DNA from: an uncultured Oscillospiraceae bacterium
Lineage (GTDB): Bacteria > Bacillota > Clostridia > Oscillospirales > Ruminococcaceae
DNA: 40,384 bases
NCBI GenBank assembly: GCA_910579545.1
Contig: CAJTVI010000016.1
Coordinates: forward strand, 1-40,384
Direction: 5' to 3'
Numbering within the stretch: position 1 is the stretch's first letter; each line of letters begins with the position of its first letter. This document shows, one piece after another, positions 31,554-38,733 of the stretch. Made by a program: the position numbers and the translations under genes. The notes under the pieces were generated by a model, which saw nothing but the letters and a program-made list of their open reading frames with translations, was not told the DNA's origin and ran no database searches.

Positions 31554-31695
31554 GGTCATGTGTCTCCTTTTTGTGTTGCAAAATCTGGCGCCCCGCTCGG
31601 CCGGGCGGGGCAGGCGCAAGGGAGTTAAGGGAGGCAGGGCCGAGCGCGGCGGCTCAGGGTTTGCGCCGCGGCCGGGCCGTTCCCCCATGGCCGGT

Positions 31696-32463
31696 TTATT
31701 TGCCGGCGGCCTCCACGATCGCGGCAAAGGCGTCGGCCTTGAGGGACGCGCCCCCGATCAGCCCGCCGTCCACATCCGGCTTGGAGAGCAGCTCGGCCGC
31801 GTTGCCGGCGTTCATGCTGCCGCCGTACTGCACGGTCAGCCCATCGGCGGCCGTCTGGCCGTACAATTCGCCCACCACCCTGCGGATGGCGGCGCACACC
31901 TCCTGGGCCTGGTCGGCGGTGGCGGTGCGGCCGGTGCCGATGGCCCAGATGGGCTCATAGGCAATGATCACGTTTTTCAGCGCCTCGGCCGAAACGCCCT
32001 GCAGCGCGATCTTTACCTGCATCCGCACCAGCTCCTCGGTCACGCCCTCCTCGCGCTGGGCAAGGCTCTCGCCCACGCACACGATCACCTTCAGCCCGGC
32101 GGCCAGGGCGGCCAGGGCGCGCTTGTTCACGGTCTGGTCGGTCTCGGCAAAGTATTGCCGGCGCTCGCTGTGGCCCACGATCACATACTCCACCCCAAGG
32201 TCGGTCAGCATCGGGGCGCTGATCTCGCCGGTAAAGGCGCCGCTGGCCTCAAAGTGGACGTTCTCGGCCCCCACATGCAGGCAGCTGCCCTTGGTGGCCT
32301 CCACCGCGCAGGGCAGGCTGGTAAAGGGGGTGCAGATCACCACCTCGCAGCCGGGGTTTTGTACGGCGCCTTTAAGCTGCGCGATCAGCGCGGCGGTTTC
32401 GGTGGGGGTTTTGTTCATCTTCCAGTTGCCGGCAATGATCGCCTTGCGAAGCTGCTTGTTCAT
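31696..32463 (-). CDS. tpiA: Triose-phosphate isomerase
   Basis: This 255-residue enzyme has all active-site residues: AGNWKMNK with Lys15, VIVGHSERRQ with His98, and AYEPIWAIGTG with Glu170. VQYGGSMNAGN and DGGLIGGASLKAD form the phosphate-binding end of the barrel. It interconverts dihydroxyacetone phosphate and glyceraldehyde 3-phosphate. It follows pgk by 193 bp and precedes gpmI by 142 bp on the same strand. GAGGGAA lies about ten bases upstream of the ATG. The length is normal for the family. Confidence 0.97.
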   Translation of the reverse strand: MNKQLRKAIIAGNWKMNKTPTETAALIAQLKGAVQNPGCEVVICTPFTSLPCAVEATKGSCLHVGAENVHFEASGAFTGEISAPMLTDLGVEYVIVGHSERRQYFAETDQTVNKRALAALAAGLKVIVCVGESLAQREEGVTEELVRMQVKIALQGVSAEALKNVIIAYEPIWAIGTGRTATADQAQEVCAAIRRVVGELYGQTAADGLTVQYGGSMNAGNAAELLSKPDVDGGLIGGASLKADAFAAIVEAAGK

Positions 32464-32656
32464 ACTCAGGTTCCCTCAACTTTCTTTTTGTATGCGGCGG
32501 GCCTTTTTAAGCAAACCCGCCGCTTTCTGTCCGGCGTTTGCCCCCCGGCCGCCGGGGACCGCGCAAAAAACACATCCCCCGGCCCTGTCTGCGCGGGGCA
32601 AAACGCGAAAATGTGCGGCGGCGCATCCCAGGGCCGCCGCCGCACAAAAAGGGTCG

Positions 32657-33865
32657 TTATGCGTCCTGGATGCAGGCGATGCCGGGCAGCACCTTGCCCT
32701 CCAGGTACTCCAGCGAGGCGCCGCCGCCGGTCGAGATATGGGTCATCTTGTCGCCAAAGCCCAGCTGCATCACGGCCGCCGCGCTGTCGCCGCCGCCGAT
32801 CACGGTGGTGGCGTCGGCCTCGGCCATCGCCTCGGCCACGGCCAGGGTGCCGGCCGCCAAGGTGGGGTTCTCAAACACGCCCATGGGGCCGTTCCACACC
32901 ACCGTCTTGCTGGCCTTTACCGCGTCGCCAAACAGCTTGCGGGTCTCGGGGCCCACGTCCAGGCCCATCTTGTCGGCCGGGATCGCGTCCGCCTTGACCA
33001 CCTCGACCTCCACCGGGCCGTCGATCGGGTCGGGGAACTCGGCGGCGATCACGTTGTCCACCGGCAGCAGCAGCTTGACCCCCTTGGCCTCGGCCTTGGC
33101 CATCATCTCCTTGCAGTAATCGATCTTTTCGCGGTCGATCAGGCTGGTGCCCACCTCGTAGCCCTTGGCCGCCTGGAAGGTGTAGGCCATGCCGCCGCCA
33201 ATGATCAGGGTGTCCACCTTTTCCAACAGGTTCGCGATCACGTTCAGCTTGTCGGCCACCTTGGCGCCGCCCAGAATGGCGGTAAAGGGGCGCACCGGGT
33301 CGTTCACGGCGTTGCCCAGGTAGCGGATCTCCTTCTCCATCAGGTAGCCCACGGCGGTGTCCTTGATATAATCGGTCACGCCGGCGGTGCTGCAGTGGGC
33401 GCGGTGGGCGCTGCCAAAGGCGTCGTTCACATAGCAGTCGGCCAGGCTGGCCAGGTCCTTGCTGAAGGTGTCGATGTTCTTGGTCTCCTCGGCGCGGAAG
33501 CGGGTGTTCTGCAAAAGCACCACGTCCCCGTCCTTCATGGCGGCCACCGCGGCGCGGGCGTTCTCGCCCACCACGGTGTCGTCGTCGGCAAATACGACCT
33601 CCTTGCCCAGCAACTCGCCCAGCCGCACCGCCACCGGCGCCAGGCTGAACTTGGCCTCGGGGCCGTTCTTGGGCTTGCCCAGGTGGCTGCACAAAATCAC
33701 CTTGCCGCCGTTTTCGATCAGCTTTTTAATGGTGGGCAGCGCCGCCACGATGCGGTTGTCGTTGGTGATCTTGCCTTCCTTCATCGGCACGTTGAAATCG
33801 CACCGCACCAGTACCCGCTTGCCGGCGACCGCCAGCTCCTCGACTGTCTTTTTGCCTAAGCCCAT
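32657..33865 (-). CDS. pgk: Phosphoglycerate kinase
   Basis: This 402-residue enzyme starts GKKTVEELAVAGKRVLVRCD with the substrate-binding VRCDFNVPM. LCSHLGKPK and AHRAHCSTAG follow, then the ATP site near the C-terminus (GGGDSAAAV and HISTGGGASLEYLEG). It transfers phosphate from 1,3-bisphosphoglycerate to ADP. ATG 33865 is preceded by GAAGGAGAT about eleven bases away. A further upstream in-frame start is less likely because it would add residues absent from the family. It is the first gene of the glycolytic operon. Glyceraldehyde-phosphate dehydrogenase, often just upstream, is not in this window. Confidence 0.97.
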   Translation of the reverse strand: MGLGKKTVEELAVAGKRVLVRCDFNVPMKEGKITNDNRIVAALPTIKKLIENGGKVILCSHLGKPKNGPEAKFSLAPVAVRLGELLGKEVVFADDDTVVGENARAAVAAMKDGDVVLLQNTRFRAEETKNIDTFSKDLASLADCYVNDAFGSAHRAHCSTAGVTDYIKDTAVGYLMEKEIRYLGNAVNDPVRPFTAILGGAKVADKLNVIANLLEKVDTLIIGGGMAYTFQAAKGYEVGTSLIDREKIDYCKEMMAKAEAKGVKLLLPVDNVIAAEFPDPIDGPVEVEVVKADAIPADKMGLDVGPETRKLFGDAVKASKTVVWNGPMGVFENPTLAAGTLAVAEAMAEADATTVIGGGDSAAAVMQLGFGDKMTHISTGGGASLEYLEGKVLPGIACIQDA

Positions 33866-34195
33866 CTTGATCGATCTCCTTCCATCTTGTTTGCCCGGCG
33901 GCAAAAGGGGCGCGGCCCCCGCCGCCGCTCATTCCAGCATCCGCCCGCAGGCACCCGCCCGCAGGCATTCGCGGCGCGCAAAAAAGCCCCTGCGCGCGCT
34001 TACCCCTTTATTATAAACAATCCCCGCCCGCCGCGCAAGGGATTTTCTGACAATTTTTTAACGATTTGGGCCAAAAGCAGCCGCTCCCAGGCTTGAGGGG
34101 GCAGGGGTCGCCGCGGGCGGCCGCCGTGAGGACGGAAAAGGTGCGAACGCGGGCTGCCGCAGCCGGGGGGAGGCAGGGGCGCGGGCGGCCGCCGC
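33866..34195. other. pgk leader and upstream non-coding stretch
   Basis: This gap holds the pgk promoter (34010-34038) and a leader of about 135 bases. The leader includes a GCGCGCA/TGCGCGC hairpin (near 33977-34000) and a 13-bp tandem duplication CCGCCCGCAGGCA at 33941-33953 and 33955-33967. From 34040 to 34195 I see only GC-rich DNA with no gene. Confidence 0.6.
34010..34038 (-). promoter_or_regulatory. Promoter of the pgk-tpiA-gpmI operon
   Basis: On the minus strand, TTGCGC, a 17-bp spacer and a perfect TATAAT. Confidence 0.65.
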
Positions 34196-34234
34196 AAAAA
34201 GCGCCCCCCGCGCGAAACTTCGCGCGGGGGGCGC
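34196..34234 (-). terminator. Terminator after hicAB (first of two identical hairpins)
   Basis: GCGCCCCCCGCGCGAA, AC, then the exact complement form a 16-bp stem. TTTTT follows on the minus strand. The same 34 bases occur at 34939-34972. Confidence 0.85.
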
Positions 34235-34265
34235 AGCAAGGCAGGGGCTGCCGGGGCAAAGGGGT

Positions 34266-34661
34266 TCAGGGCCGGTCGGCCGCTTGCAGCCTGGCCTTGA
34301 GACCCTCCTGCAAAACCTGGGAAAAATTGACCCCGGCCTTTTCGGCAAGGTCGTTCAGCCAGCAGGGCAGGGTCACATTTTTGCGCACCGTGCGCAGGTC
34401 GTTGGCGCGGCGGTAGGCGGCAAAGTCGATGTCCACCAAGGTGACGATCTCGTTTTTTTGGTGGGCGGGCAGCGCGCAGGACGGCGCGGGGATGGCCCGG
34501 CCGGCGTCCTCCTCGCAGATGCCCCAAAGCCCGATGGCGTCCCGCGCCATGGCCATGGCGTCGGGCAGGTCGCGCCCCTCGGTGTTGATGGCAAGGTCCG
34601 GCACCGACACAACGTATCCGTTTTCTGCCGGGGTCAAAATAATGGGGTAGGCTGCTTTCAT
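34266..34661 (-). CDS. hicB: HicB family antitoxin
   Basis: This 131-residue protein has the HicB partial RNase H-like fold at the N-terminus: YPIILTPAENGYVVSVPDLA, then TEGRDLPDAMAMARDAIGLW. A C-terminal DNA-binding segment, probably ribbon-helix-helix, reads VTLPCWLNDLAEKAGVNFSQ followed by VLQEGLKARL. It would neutralise HicA and repress the operon. AAGGAG lies nine bases upstream of ATG 34661. It follows hicA by 41 bp in the same transcript. Toxin-first order is typical of hicAB. A palindromic operator lies in the shared promoter. Confidence 0.88.
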   Translation of the reverse strand: MKAAYPIILTPAENGYVVSVPDLAINTEGRDLPDAMAMARDAIGLWGICEEDAGRAIPAPSCALPAHQKNEIVTLVDIDFAAYRRANDLRTVRKNVTLPCWLNDLAEKAGVNFSQVLQEGLKARLQAADRP

Positions 34662-34702
34662 GGCAGGTTCTCCTTTCAGGGGTGATCCGGGCCGGGCGCC
34701 GG

Positions 34703-34876
34703 CTATTTCAGGCCGCGCCGCCGGATGATCGCTTTTGCGAGCTGTTCGTTCAGTTCCCGATGGCGGGGGATGGTTTCGTTGGCGGAGCCGTTGGTGTAGA
34801 TGATGTGGTTGGCTCCCTGGCGAAGTTCCCACCATCCGTTCTTTTTCAAGAGGTCGATCAGGTCTTTTTGCTTCAT
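34703..34876 (-). CDS. hicA: HicA family mRNA interferase toxin
   Basis: This 57-residue protein begins MKQKDLIDLLKKNGWW, continues with RQGANHIIYTNG and ends AKAIIRRRGLK. This is the compact double-stranded-RNA-binding fold of HicA. His24 in GANHIIY corresponds to the catalytic His of the family. It would cut mRNA when free of HicB. GGAGGAG lies about six bases upstream of the ATG. The small size is normal for HicA. It is the first gene of the toxin-antitoxin operon. Confidence 0.88.
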   Translation of the reverse strand: MKQKDLIDLLKKNGWWELRQGANHIIYTNGSANETIPRHRELNEQLAKAIIRRRGLK

Positions 34877-34896
34877 GGCGTTCTCCTCCGCCTTTT

Positions 34897-34925
34897 ATTA
34901 TACGCATTTAATGCGTATCAGTCAA
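34897..34925 (-). promoter_or_regulatory. Promoter of hicAB
   Basis: On the minus strand, TTGACT, a 17-bp spacer and a perfect TATAAT, 21 bp upstream of hicA. Confidence 0.82.
34900..34918. promoter_or_regulatory. Palindromic operator in the hicAB promoter
   Basis: ATACGCAT, three bases, ATGCGTAT: a perfect inverted repeat filling the space between the -35 and -10 boxes. It is the expected target of HicB autorepression. Confidence 0.72.
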
Positions 34926-34932
34926 GTGGAGC

Positions 34933-34972
34933 AAAAAAGCGCCCCCCGCGCGAAACTTCGCGCGGGGGGCGC
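34933..34972 (-). terminator. Terminator of the purine permease gene (second identical hairpin)
   Basis: Same 34 bases as 34201-34234. TTTTTT follows on the minus strand, 20 bp after the permease stop. GGTTTTTT is on the plus side. Confidence 0.85.
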
Positions 34973-34992
34973 CCCGGTTTTTTGCCGATGCC

Positions 34993-36363
34993 TTACAGCA
35001 CGATGCTGAGAATGCGCAGCACGAACAGGGCAAATACCACCCACATCACGGGATGGATGTCGCTCAGCTTGCCGCGGATGATCTTGAGCAGCATCCAGGT
35101 GAGGATGCCGAACATGATGCCGTTGGCGATGGAGTAGGTAAAGGGCATCATGATGATGGCCACAAAGGCGCCCAGCACGTCGGCCATGTCGCCCTCAAAC
35201 TTTACCTTGGCCACGCTGCTCATCATGAACATGCCCACAATGATCAGGGCCGGGGCGGTGGCAAAGCTGGGGATCGCGCCAAAGATCGGCCACAGGAACA
35301 TCGACAGCAGGAACATCACGGCGGTGGTGGCGCTGGTCAGGCCGGTGCGGCCGCCCTCGGCCACGCCGGCCGAGCTTTCCACATAGCTGGTTACGGTGGA
35401 GGTGCCCAGGCAGGCGCCGGCCACGGTGCCCAGCGCGTCGCTCATCAGGGCCTTGCCCACCCGGGGCAGCTGGCCCTTCTCGTTTAGCATGTTGCCCTTG
35501 GCGGCCACGCCGATCAGGGTGCCCACCGTGTCGAACAGGTCCACGAACAAAAAGGCGAACACGATCACCGCAAACTGGGTAAAGTGGCCGGCCACAAAGC
35601 CAAAGTCGAACTTAAAGGCGGTGTCGGCCAGAGCGCCGAAGCTGGGCAGGAAATCGGCCGCGCCGGTGATGTGGGGCAGCACCGAGTAGACCCCCGCCTC
35701 GGGGTTCGGGGCGTACCAGCCGGTCAGCTCGGCCAGGATGCCCAGCACCCAGGTGCCAAGGATGCCCCAGAGGATCGCGCCCTTGACGTTAAAGTAGAGC
35801 ATCACGCCGATGGCCACCACACCGATGAGGGCCAGTGCCACGCCGGGGTCGGCCAGGTTGCCCAGCGCCACTAAGGTGGCGTCGTCATTGGCGGCCACCG
35901 AGGCGTTTTGCAGCCCGATGAAGGTGATGAACAGGCCGATGCCGGTGGTGATGCCGTACTTGAGGTTTTCGGGGATGCAGTTGACCAGGGTCTCGCGGAA
36001 CTTAAAAACCGACAGCACGATAAAGATCAGGCCCTCCACCAAAATGGCGGTCAGGGCGATCTTCCAGGGATCGGCCTCGGCGGCCAGCTCGCCCAGGCAG
36101 ATGGTGTAGGCAAAGTAGGCGTTGAGGCCCATGCCGGAAGCCAGCGCGATGGGGTAGTTGGCCAAAAAGGCCATGATAAAGGTGGCGATGGCGGCCGAGA
36201 GGGCGGTAGCCATAAAGACGCCCTGGGTGTTCATGCCGGCCGCGCCCAGCATGCCGGGGTTCACCGCCAGGATGTAGGCCATGGCAAGAAAGGTGGTGAT
36301 GCCGGCCATGACCTCGGTTTTGACCGTGGTGCCGTTTTCTTTCAGGTGAAAGAGTTTTTCCAT
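34993..36363 (-). CDS. NCS2-family purine permease (AzgA/PbuG-like)
   Basis: This 456-residue protein has about twelve hydrophobic segments and the AzgA-type motifs. The start MEKLFHLKENGTTVKTEVMA is followed by GITTFLAMAYILAVNP and NYPIALASGMGLNAYFAYT. The substrate-site motifs are FVDLFDTVGTLIGVA and LGTSTVTSYVESSAGVAEGG. It most likely imports hypoxanthine, guanine or adenine with protons. GGAGG lies six bases upstream of ATG 36363. Extra in-frame codons further upstream run through repeats and are not included. The leader of about 150 bases has a GC-rich hairpin, but no purine-riboswitch consensus was seen. Confidence 0.93.
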   Translation of the reverse strand: MEKLFHLKENGTTVKTEVMAGITTFLAMAYILAVNPGMLGAAGMNTQGVFMATALSAAIATFIMAFLANYPIALASGMGLNAYFAYTICLGELAAEADPWKIALTAILVEGLIFIVLSVFKFRETLVNCIPENLKYGITTGIGLFITFIGLQNASVAANDDATLVALGNLADPGVALALIGVVAIGVMLYFNVKGAILWGILGTWVLGILAELTGWYAPNPEAGVYSVLPHITGAADFLPSFGALADTAFKFDFGFVAGHFTQFAVIVFAFLFVDLFDTVGTLIGVAAKGNMLNEKGQLPRVGKALMSDALGTVAGACLGTSTVTSYVESSAGVAEGGRTGLTSATTAVMFLLSMFLWPIFGAIPSFATAPALIIVGMFMMSSVAKVKFEGDMADVLGAFVAIIMMPFTYSIANGIMFGILTWMLLKIIRGKLSDIHPVMWVVFALFVLRILSIVL

Positions 36364-36523
36364 GATCTTCCTCCGTTTTCTGCAAGGCCCTGCCGCCGGG
36401 CGGTGCGCCCGGCGGACCGTACAGGGCCATGCCCCGTTTTTTTCCGCCCGGCGGCCCTTCCGGGTCTGCCCCGGCGGCTGCCGGGGCGGGAAAAGCCTTT
36501 GCGGGCATGAAAAAAACATGTTT

Positions 36524-36552
36524 ATTGTACCCCAAGCCCCCGCTTTGGGCAA
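36524..36552 (-). promoter_or_regulatory. Probable promoter of the purine permease gene
   Basis: On the minus strand, TTGCCC, a 17-bp spacer and TACAAT. Confidence 0.5.
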
Positions 36553-36692
36553 TACGCTTTTTGGCCAAAGAAACTCCGCGGCAAACCGCGAAAGAGGGCA
36601 AAAAGGCCAAAATCCCCGCGTTTGGCGGGGATCGCCGCCAAACGCGGGGAACAGGGGCGGGATTTCTTTCACCATTCGCCGCGCTGCCGGTA

Positions 36693-36790
36693 CTCTGCCT
36701 TGTGCTTGCGCGCGGGTGCTTTTTCTGTCCGCGACACCTTGCCTGCCCAGCACATCGGCTCTGCCTTGTGCTTGCGCACGGGTGCTTTTT
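36693..36790. repeat. Two 32-bp direct repeats
   Basis: The unit begins CTCTGCCTTGTGCTTGCGC and ends GGGTGCTTTTT. It lies at 36693-36724 and 36759-36790, 66 bp apart, with one difference. Confidence 0.78.
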
Positions 36791-36804
36791 GCCGGGAGTA
36801 TCCA

Positions 36805-36837
36805 TAAAAAACACCGCCCGCAAAAATTTGCGGGCGG
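36805..36837 (-). terminator. Terminator of the nfeD-SPFH operon
   Basis: CCGCCCGCAAA and TTTGCGGGCGG form an 11-bp stem. TGTTTTTTAT follows on the minus strand. Confidence 0.83.
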
Positions 36838-36844
36838 CTGTAAC

Positions 36845-36879
36845 GGGGGTCTGGGGGCCGTTGGCCCCCAGATCGGCCC
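36845..36879. repeat. GGGGGTCTGGGGG palindromic repeat, copy D
   Basis: GGGGGTCTGGGGGCC, a short centre and GGCCCCCAGATCGGCCC. It lies between the SPFH stop and its terminator. Confidence 0.75.
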
Positions 36880-36897
36880 TGTTTGCAAGTTTACCTG

Positions 36898-37791
36898 TTA
36901 CTTATCAGCGGCCATCTCCTTGATGGAGGTCACAAGGCCGGCGAGGTTCTGCATATCGCTGGGGATGATCAGCTTGGTGGCCTTGCCGTCCGCCACCTTG
37001 GCCATGGTCTCAAGGCTCTTGAGGGCCAGCACCTTGTCGTTGGGGGCGGCCTCGTTCAGCAAACGCAGCGAGTCGGCCAAAGCCTTCTGCACCTCCATGA
37101 TCGCCTGGGCCTCGCCCTGCGCCTCCCGGATGCGCTGCTCGCGCACCGCGTCCGCCCGCAGGATGGCGCTCTCCTTTTCGCCCTCGGCCACCAGGATGGC
37201 GCTGCGCTTTTCGCCCTCGGCCCGCAGGATGCTCTCGCGGCGCTGGCGCTCGGCCTTCATCTGCTTTTCCATCGCGTCCTGGATCTCGGCCGGCGGGATG
37301 ATGTTCTTTACCTCCACCCGGTTCACCTTGATGCCCCACTTGTCGGTGGCTTCGTCCAAAATCGCGGTGATCTTGGTGTTGATCACGTCCCGGCTGGTCA
37401 GGGTGTGGTCCAGCTCCATCTCGCCAATGATGTTGCGCAGGGTGGTGGCGGTCAGGTTCTCGATCGCGGCCATCGGGCGCTCCACGCCGTAGGTAAACAG
37501 CTTGGGATCGGTCACCTGGAAAAACACCACCGTGTCGATCTGCATGGTCACGTTGTCCCGGGTGATCACAGGCTGGGGCTTAAAGTCCACCACCTGCTCC
37601 TTCATGCTCACGCGCTTGGCCACATGATCCAAAAACGGGGTCTTGAGATGGAACCCCTCGCGCCAGACGTCGTAAAAAACGCCCAGCCGCTGCACAACGT
37701 ATGCATAGGACTGCGGCACGATGCACACGCAGGACACAAAGACCGCCACCGCGATCAAAAGCAGCACGATCAGGGCAATGATAAAGGGCAT
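36898..37791 (-). CDS. SPFH/Band 7 (stomatin-prohibitin) membrane protein
   Basis: This 297-residue protein has one N-terminal membrane segment (about 2-22, PFIIALIVLLLIAVAVFVSC), then the SPFH domain: IVPQSYAYVVQRLGVFYDVW, VVDFKPQPVITRDNVTMQID, and VNRVEVKNIIPPAEIQDAME. A long charged coiled coil (about 180-240) with repeats EGEKRSAILVAEGEKESAIL promotes oligomers. Such proteins form membrane microdomains and support protease or envelope functions. It is the second gene after nfeD, 54 bp apart, the classic NfeD-SPFH pair. GGAGG lies five bases upstream of ATG 37791. QmcA/HflK-like naming would be only by similarity. Confidence 0.9.
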   Translation of the reverse strand: MPFIIALIVLLLIAVAVFVSCVCIVPQSYAYVVQRLGVFYDVWREGFHLKTPFLDHVAKRVSMKEQVVDFKPQPVITRDNVTMQIDTVVFFQVTDPKLFTYGVERPMAAIENLTATTLRNIIGEMELDHTLTSRDVINTKITAILDEATDKWGIKVNRVEVKNIIPPAEIQDAMEKQMKAERQRRESILRAEGEKRSAILVAEGEKESAILRADAVREQRIREAQGEAQAIMEVQKALADSLRLLNEAAPNDKVLALKSLETMAKVADGKATKLIIPSDMQNLAGLVTSIKEMAADK

Positions 37792-37845
37792 GGCTTCCTC
37801 CTTTTCGCCTTTTTGCACAAAAGGCAATCACATTTTTTATATCCG

Positions 37846-38520
37846 TCAGCCCGAAACCCTGGCGGGTTCAGGCTCGGCTTCGCTGGTACCGGGCGCGGGT
37901 TCCTGCGCCGCGGGCGGGGCGGGCGGCTGCTCTGCGCCCGGGCCCTGCGGGGCGGCGTCCGGCTGCGCCGGCGCGTCTTTTGCGTTCGGCGCGTCTTTTA
38001 CGTCTGGCGCGGGGGGCTCGGCCGCGGGCTGGGCCGCGCCGTTCTGCGCAAAAAATTCCGGCGGCGGCGGGGTCTTGGGCATCGGGGCCACTACCAGGGC
38101 GGTGCTCTCCACCTGCAAAACAAGGCAGCTGTCGCCAACCTTCAGCGGGCTGGCGCACAGGGCGTTCCAGTCCACCCCGTCCAGCCGGGCGCGGCCCTGG
38201 CGGCCGGGGCCGATGGGGGTCAGCACGGTGGCCACCCGGCCCACGTTGCGGTCCACGTTCAAGGCGGGGGCGCGGCGGGCGCGCAGCCGGGCCACCAGCG
38301 GTCTTGCCAGCTGCTGCGAGATCACGCTTACCAGCGCAAAGGCCAGCCACTGGGGCCACCAGATGCCGGTGATCAGGCTTACCAGCAGCGCCACCACCGC
38401 GCCGGCCACAAACCAGATCGAGACCAGCGCCGTGGTGGCCAGCTCGACCGCCACAAACACCACGACCATCAACAGCCAGAAGGCCGGGCCGCAGAAAAAC
38501 GAAAAAAACACAGGATACAT
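37846..38520 (-). CDS. NfeD-family membrane protein
   Basis: This 224-residue protein begins MYPVFFSFFCGPAFWLLMVV and has three to four hydrophobic segments (to about residue 75). The C-terminal OB-fold of NfeD follows: NVGRVATVLTPIGPGRQGRA, then VDWNALCASPLKVGDSCLVL. The last 70 residues are a Pro/Ala/Glu-rich tail (PPAPDVKDAPNAKDAPAQPD) unusual for the family and probably disordered. NfeD proteins work with the SPFH protein encoded next. AAAGGAG lies about eight bases upstream of ATG 38520. It is the first gene of the pair, with a clear promoter. Confidence 0.85.
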   Translation of the reverse strand: MYPVFFSFFCGPAFWLLMVVVFVAVELATTALVSIWFVAGAVVALLVSLITGIWWPQWLAFALVSVISQQLARPLVARLRARRAPALNVDRNVGRVATVLTPIGPGRQGRARLDGVDWNALCASPLKVGDSCLVLQVESTALVVAPMPKTPPPPEFFAQNGAAQPAAEPPAPDVKDAPNAKDAPAQPDAAPQGPGAEQPPAPPAAQEPAPGTSEAEPEPARVSG

Positions 38521-38642
38521 ACAGCGCTCCTTTCCGGCCGGGCGCGGCGTTTGGCGCGCGGGCCGAAAAAACCGGGGGCGCGCTTTCGCGGCCGGCAGAC
38601 GCCGGGCGGCGTAACAAGCCAAAGCGCGGGCCCCTTTTTGCT

Positions 38643-38671
38643 ATTTTACCAAAGATAGAAACGATTCACAA
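38643..38671 (-). promoter_or_regulatory. Promoter of the nfeD-SPFH operon
   Basis: On the minus strand, TTGTGA, a 17-bp spacer and TAAAAT, about 120 bp upstream of the nfeD ATG. Confidence 0.6.
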
Positions 38672-38685
38672 GGGCCAAATATTGC

Positions 38686-38719
38686 AAAATGCCCCGCGCC
38701 GCGGCAAACGGCGCAGGGC
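38686..38719 (-). terminator. Terminator after the M23 peptidase
   Basis: GCCCCGCGCCG pairs with CGGCGCAGGGC (one wobble), followed by ATTTTGC on the minus strand. Confidence 0.6.
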
Positions 38720-38733
38720 AGGGCAAAAAATGG

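Larger units (their letters stand above)
36364..36897. other. Repeat-rich gap between purine permease and SPFH genes
   Basis: This 534-bp stretch has no gene I can support. It holds the permease leader and promoter and an inverted repeat CCCCGCGTTTGGCG at 36614-36627 with its complement at 36636-36649. It also holds two 32-bp direct repeats, a terminator, and the fourth GGGGGTCTGGGGG copy. Confidence 0.7.

Noticed and set aside
36364..36516. Purine riboswitch upstream of the AzgA-type permease
   Set aside because: The leader is GC-rich and lacks the three-helix purine-riboswitch consensus. Only a simple hairpin is visible.
36693..36790. CRISPR repeats
   Set aside because: There are only two units, spacing is 34 bp once, and no cas genes are in the window.
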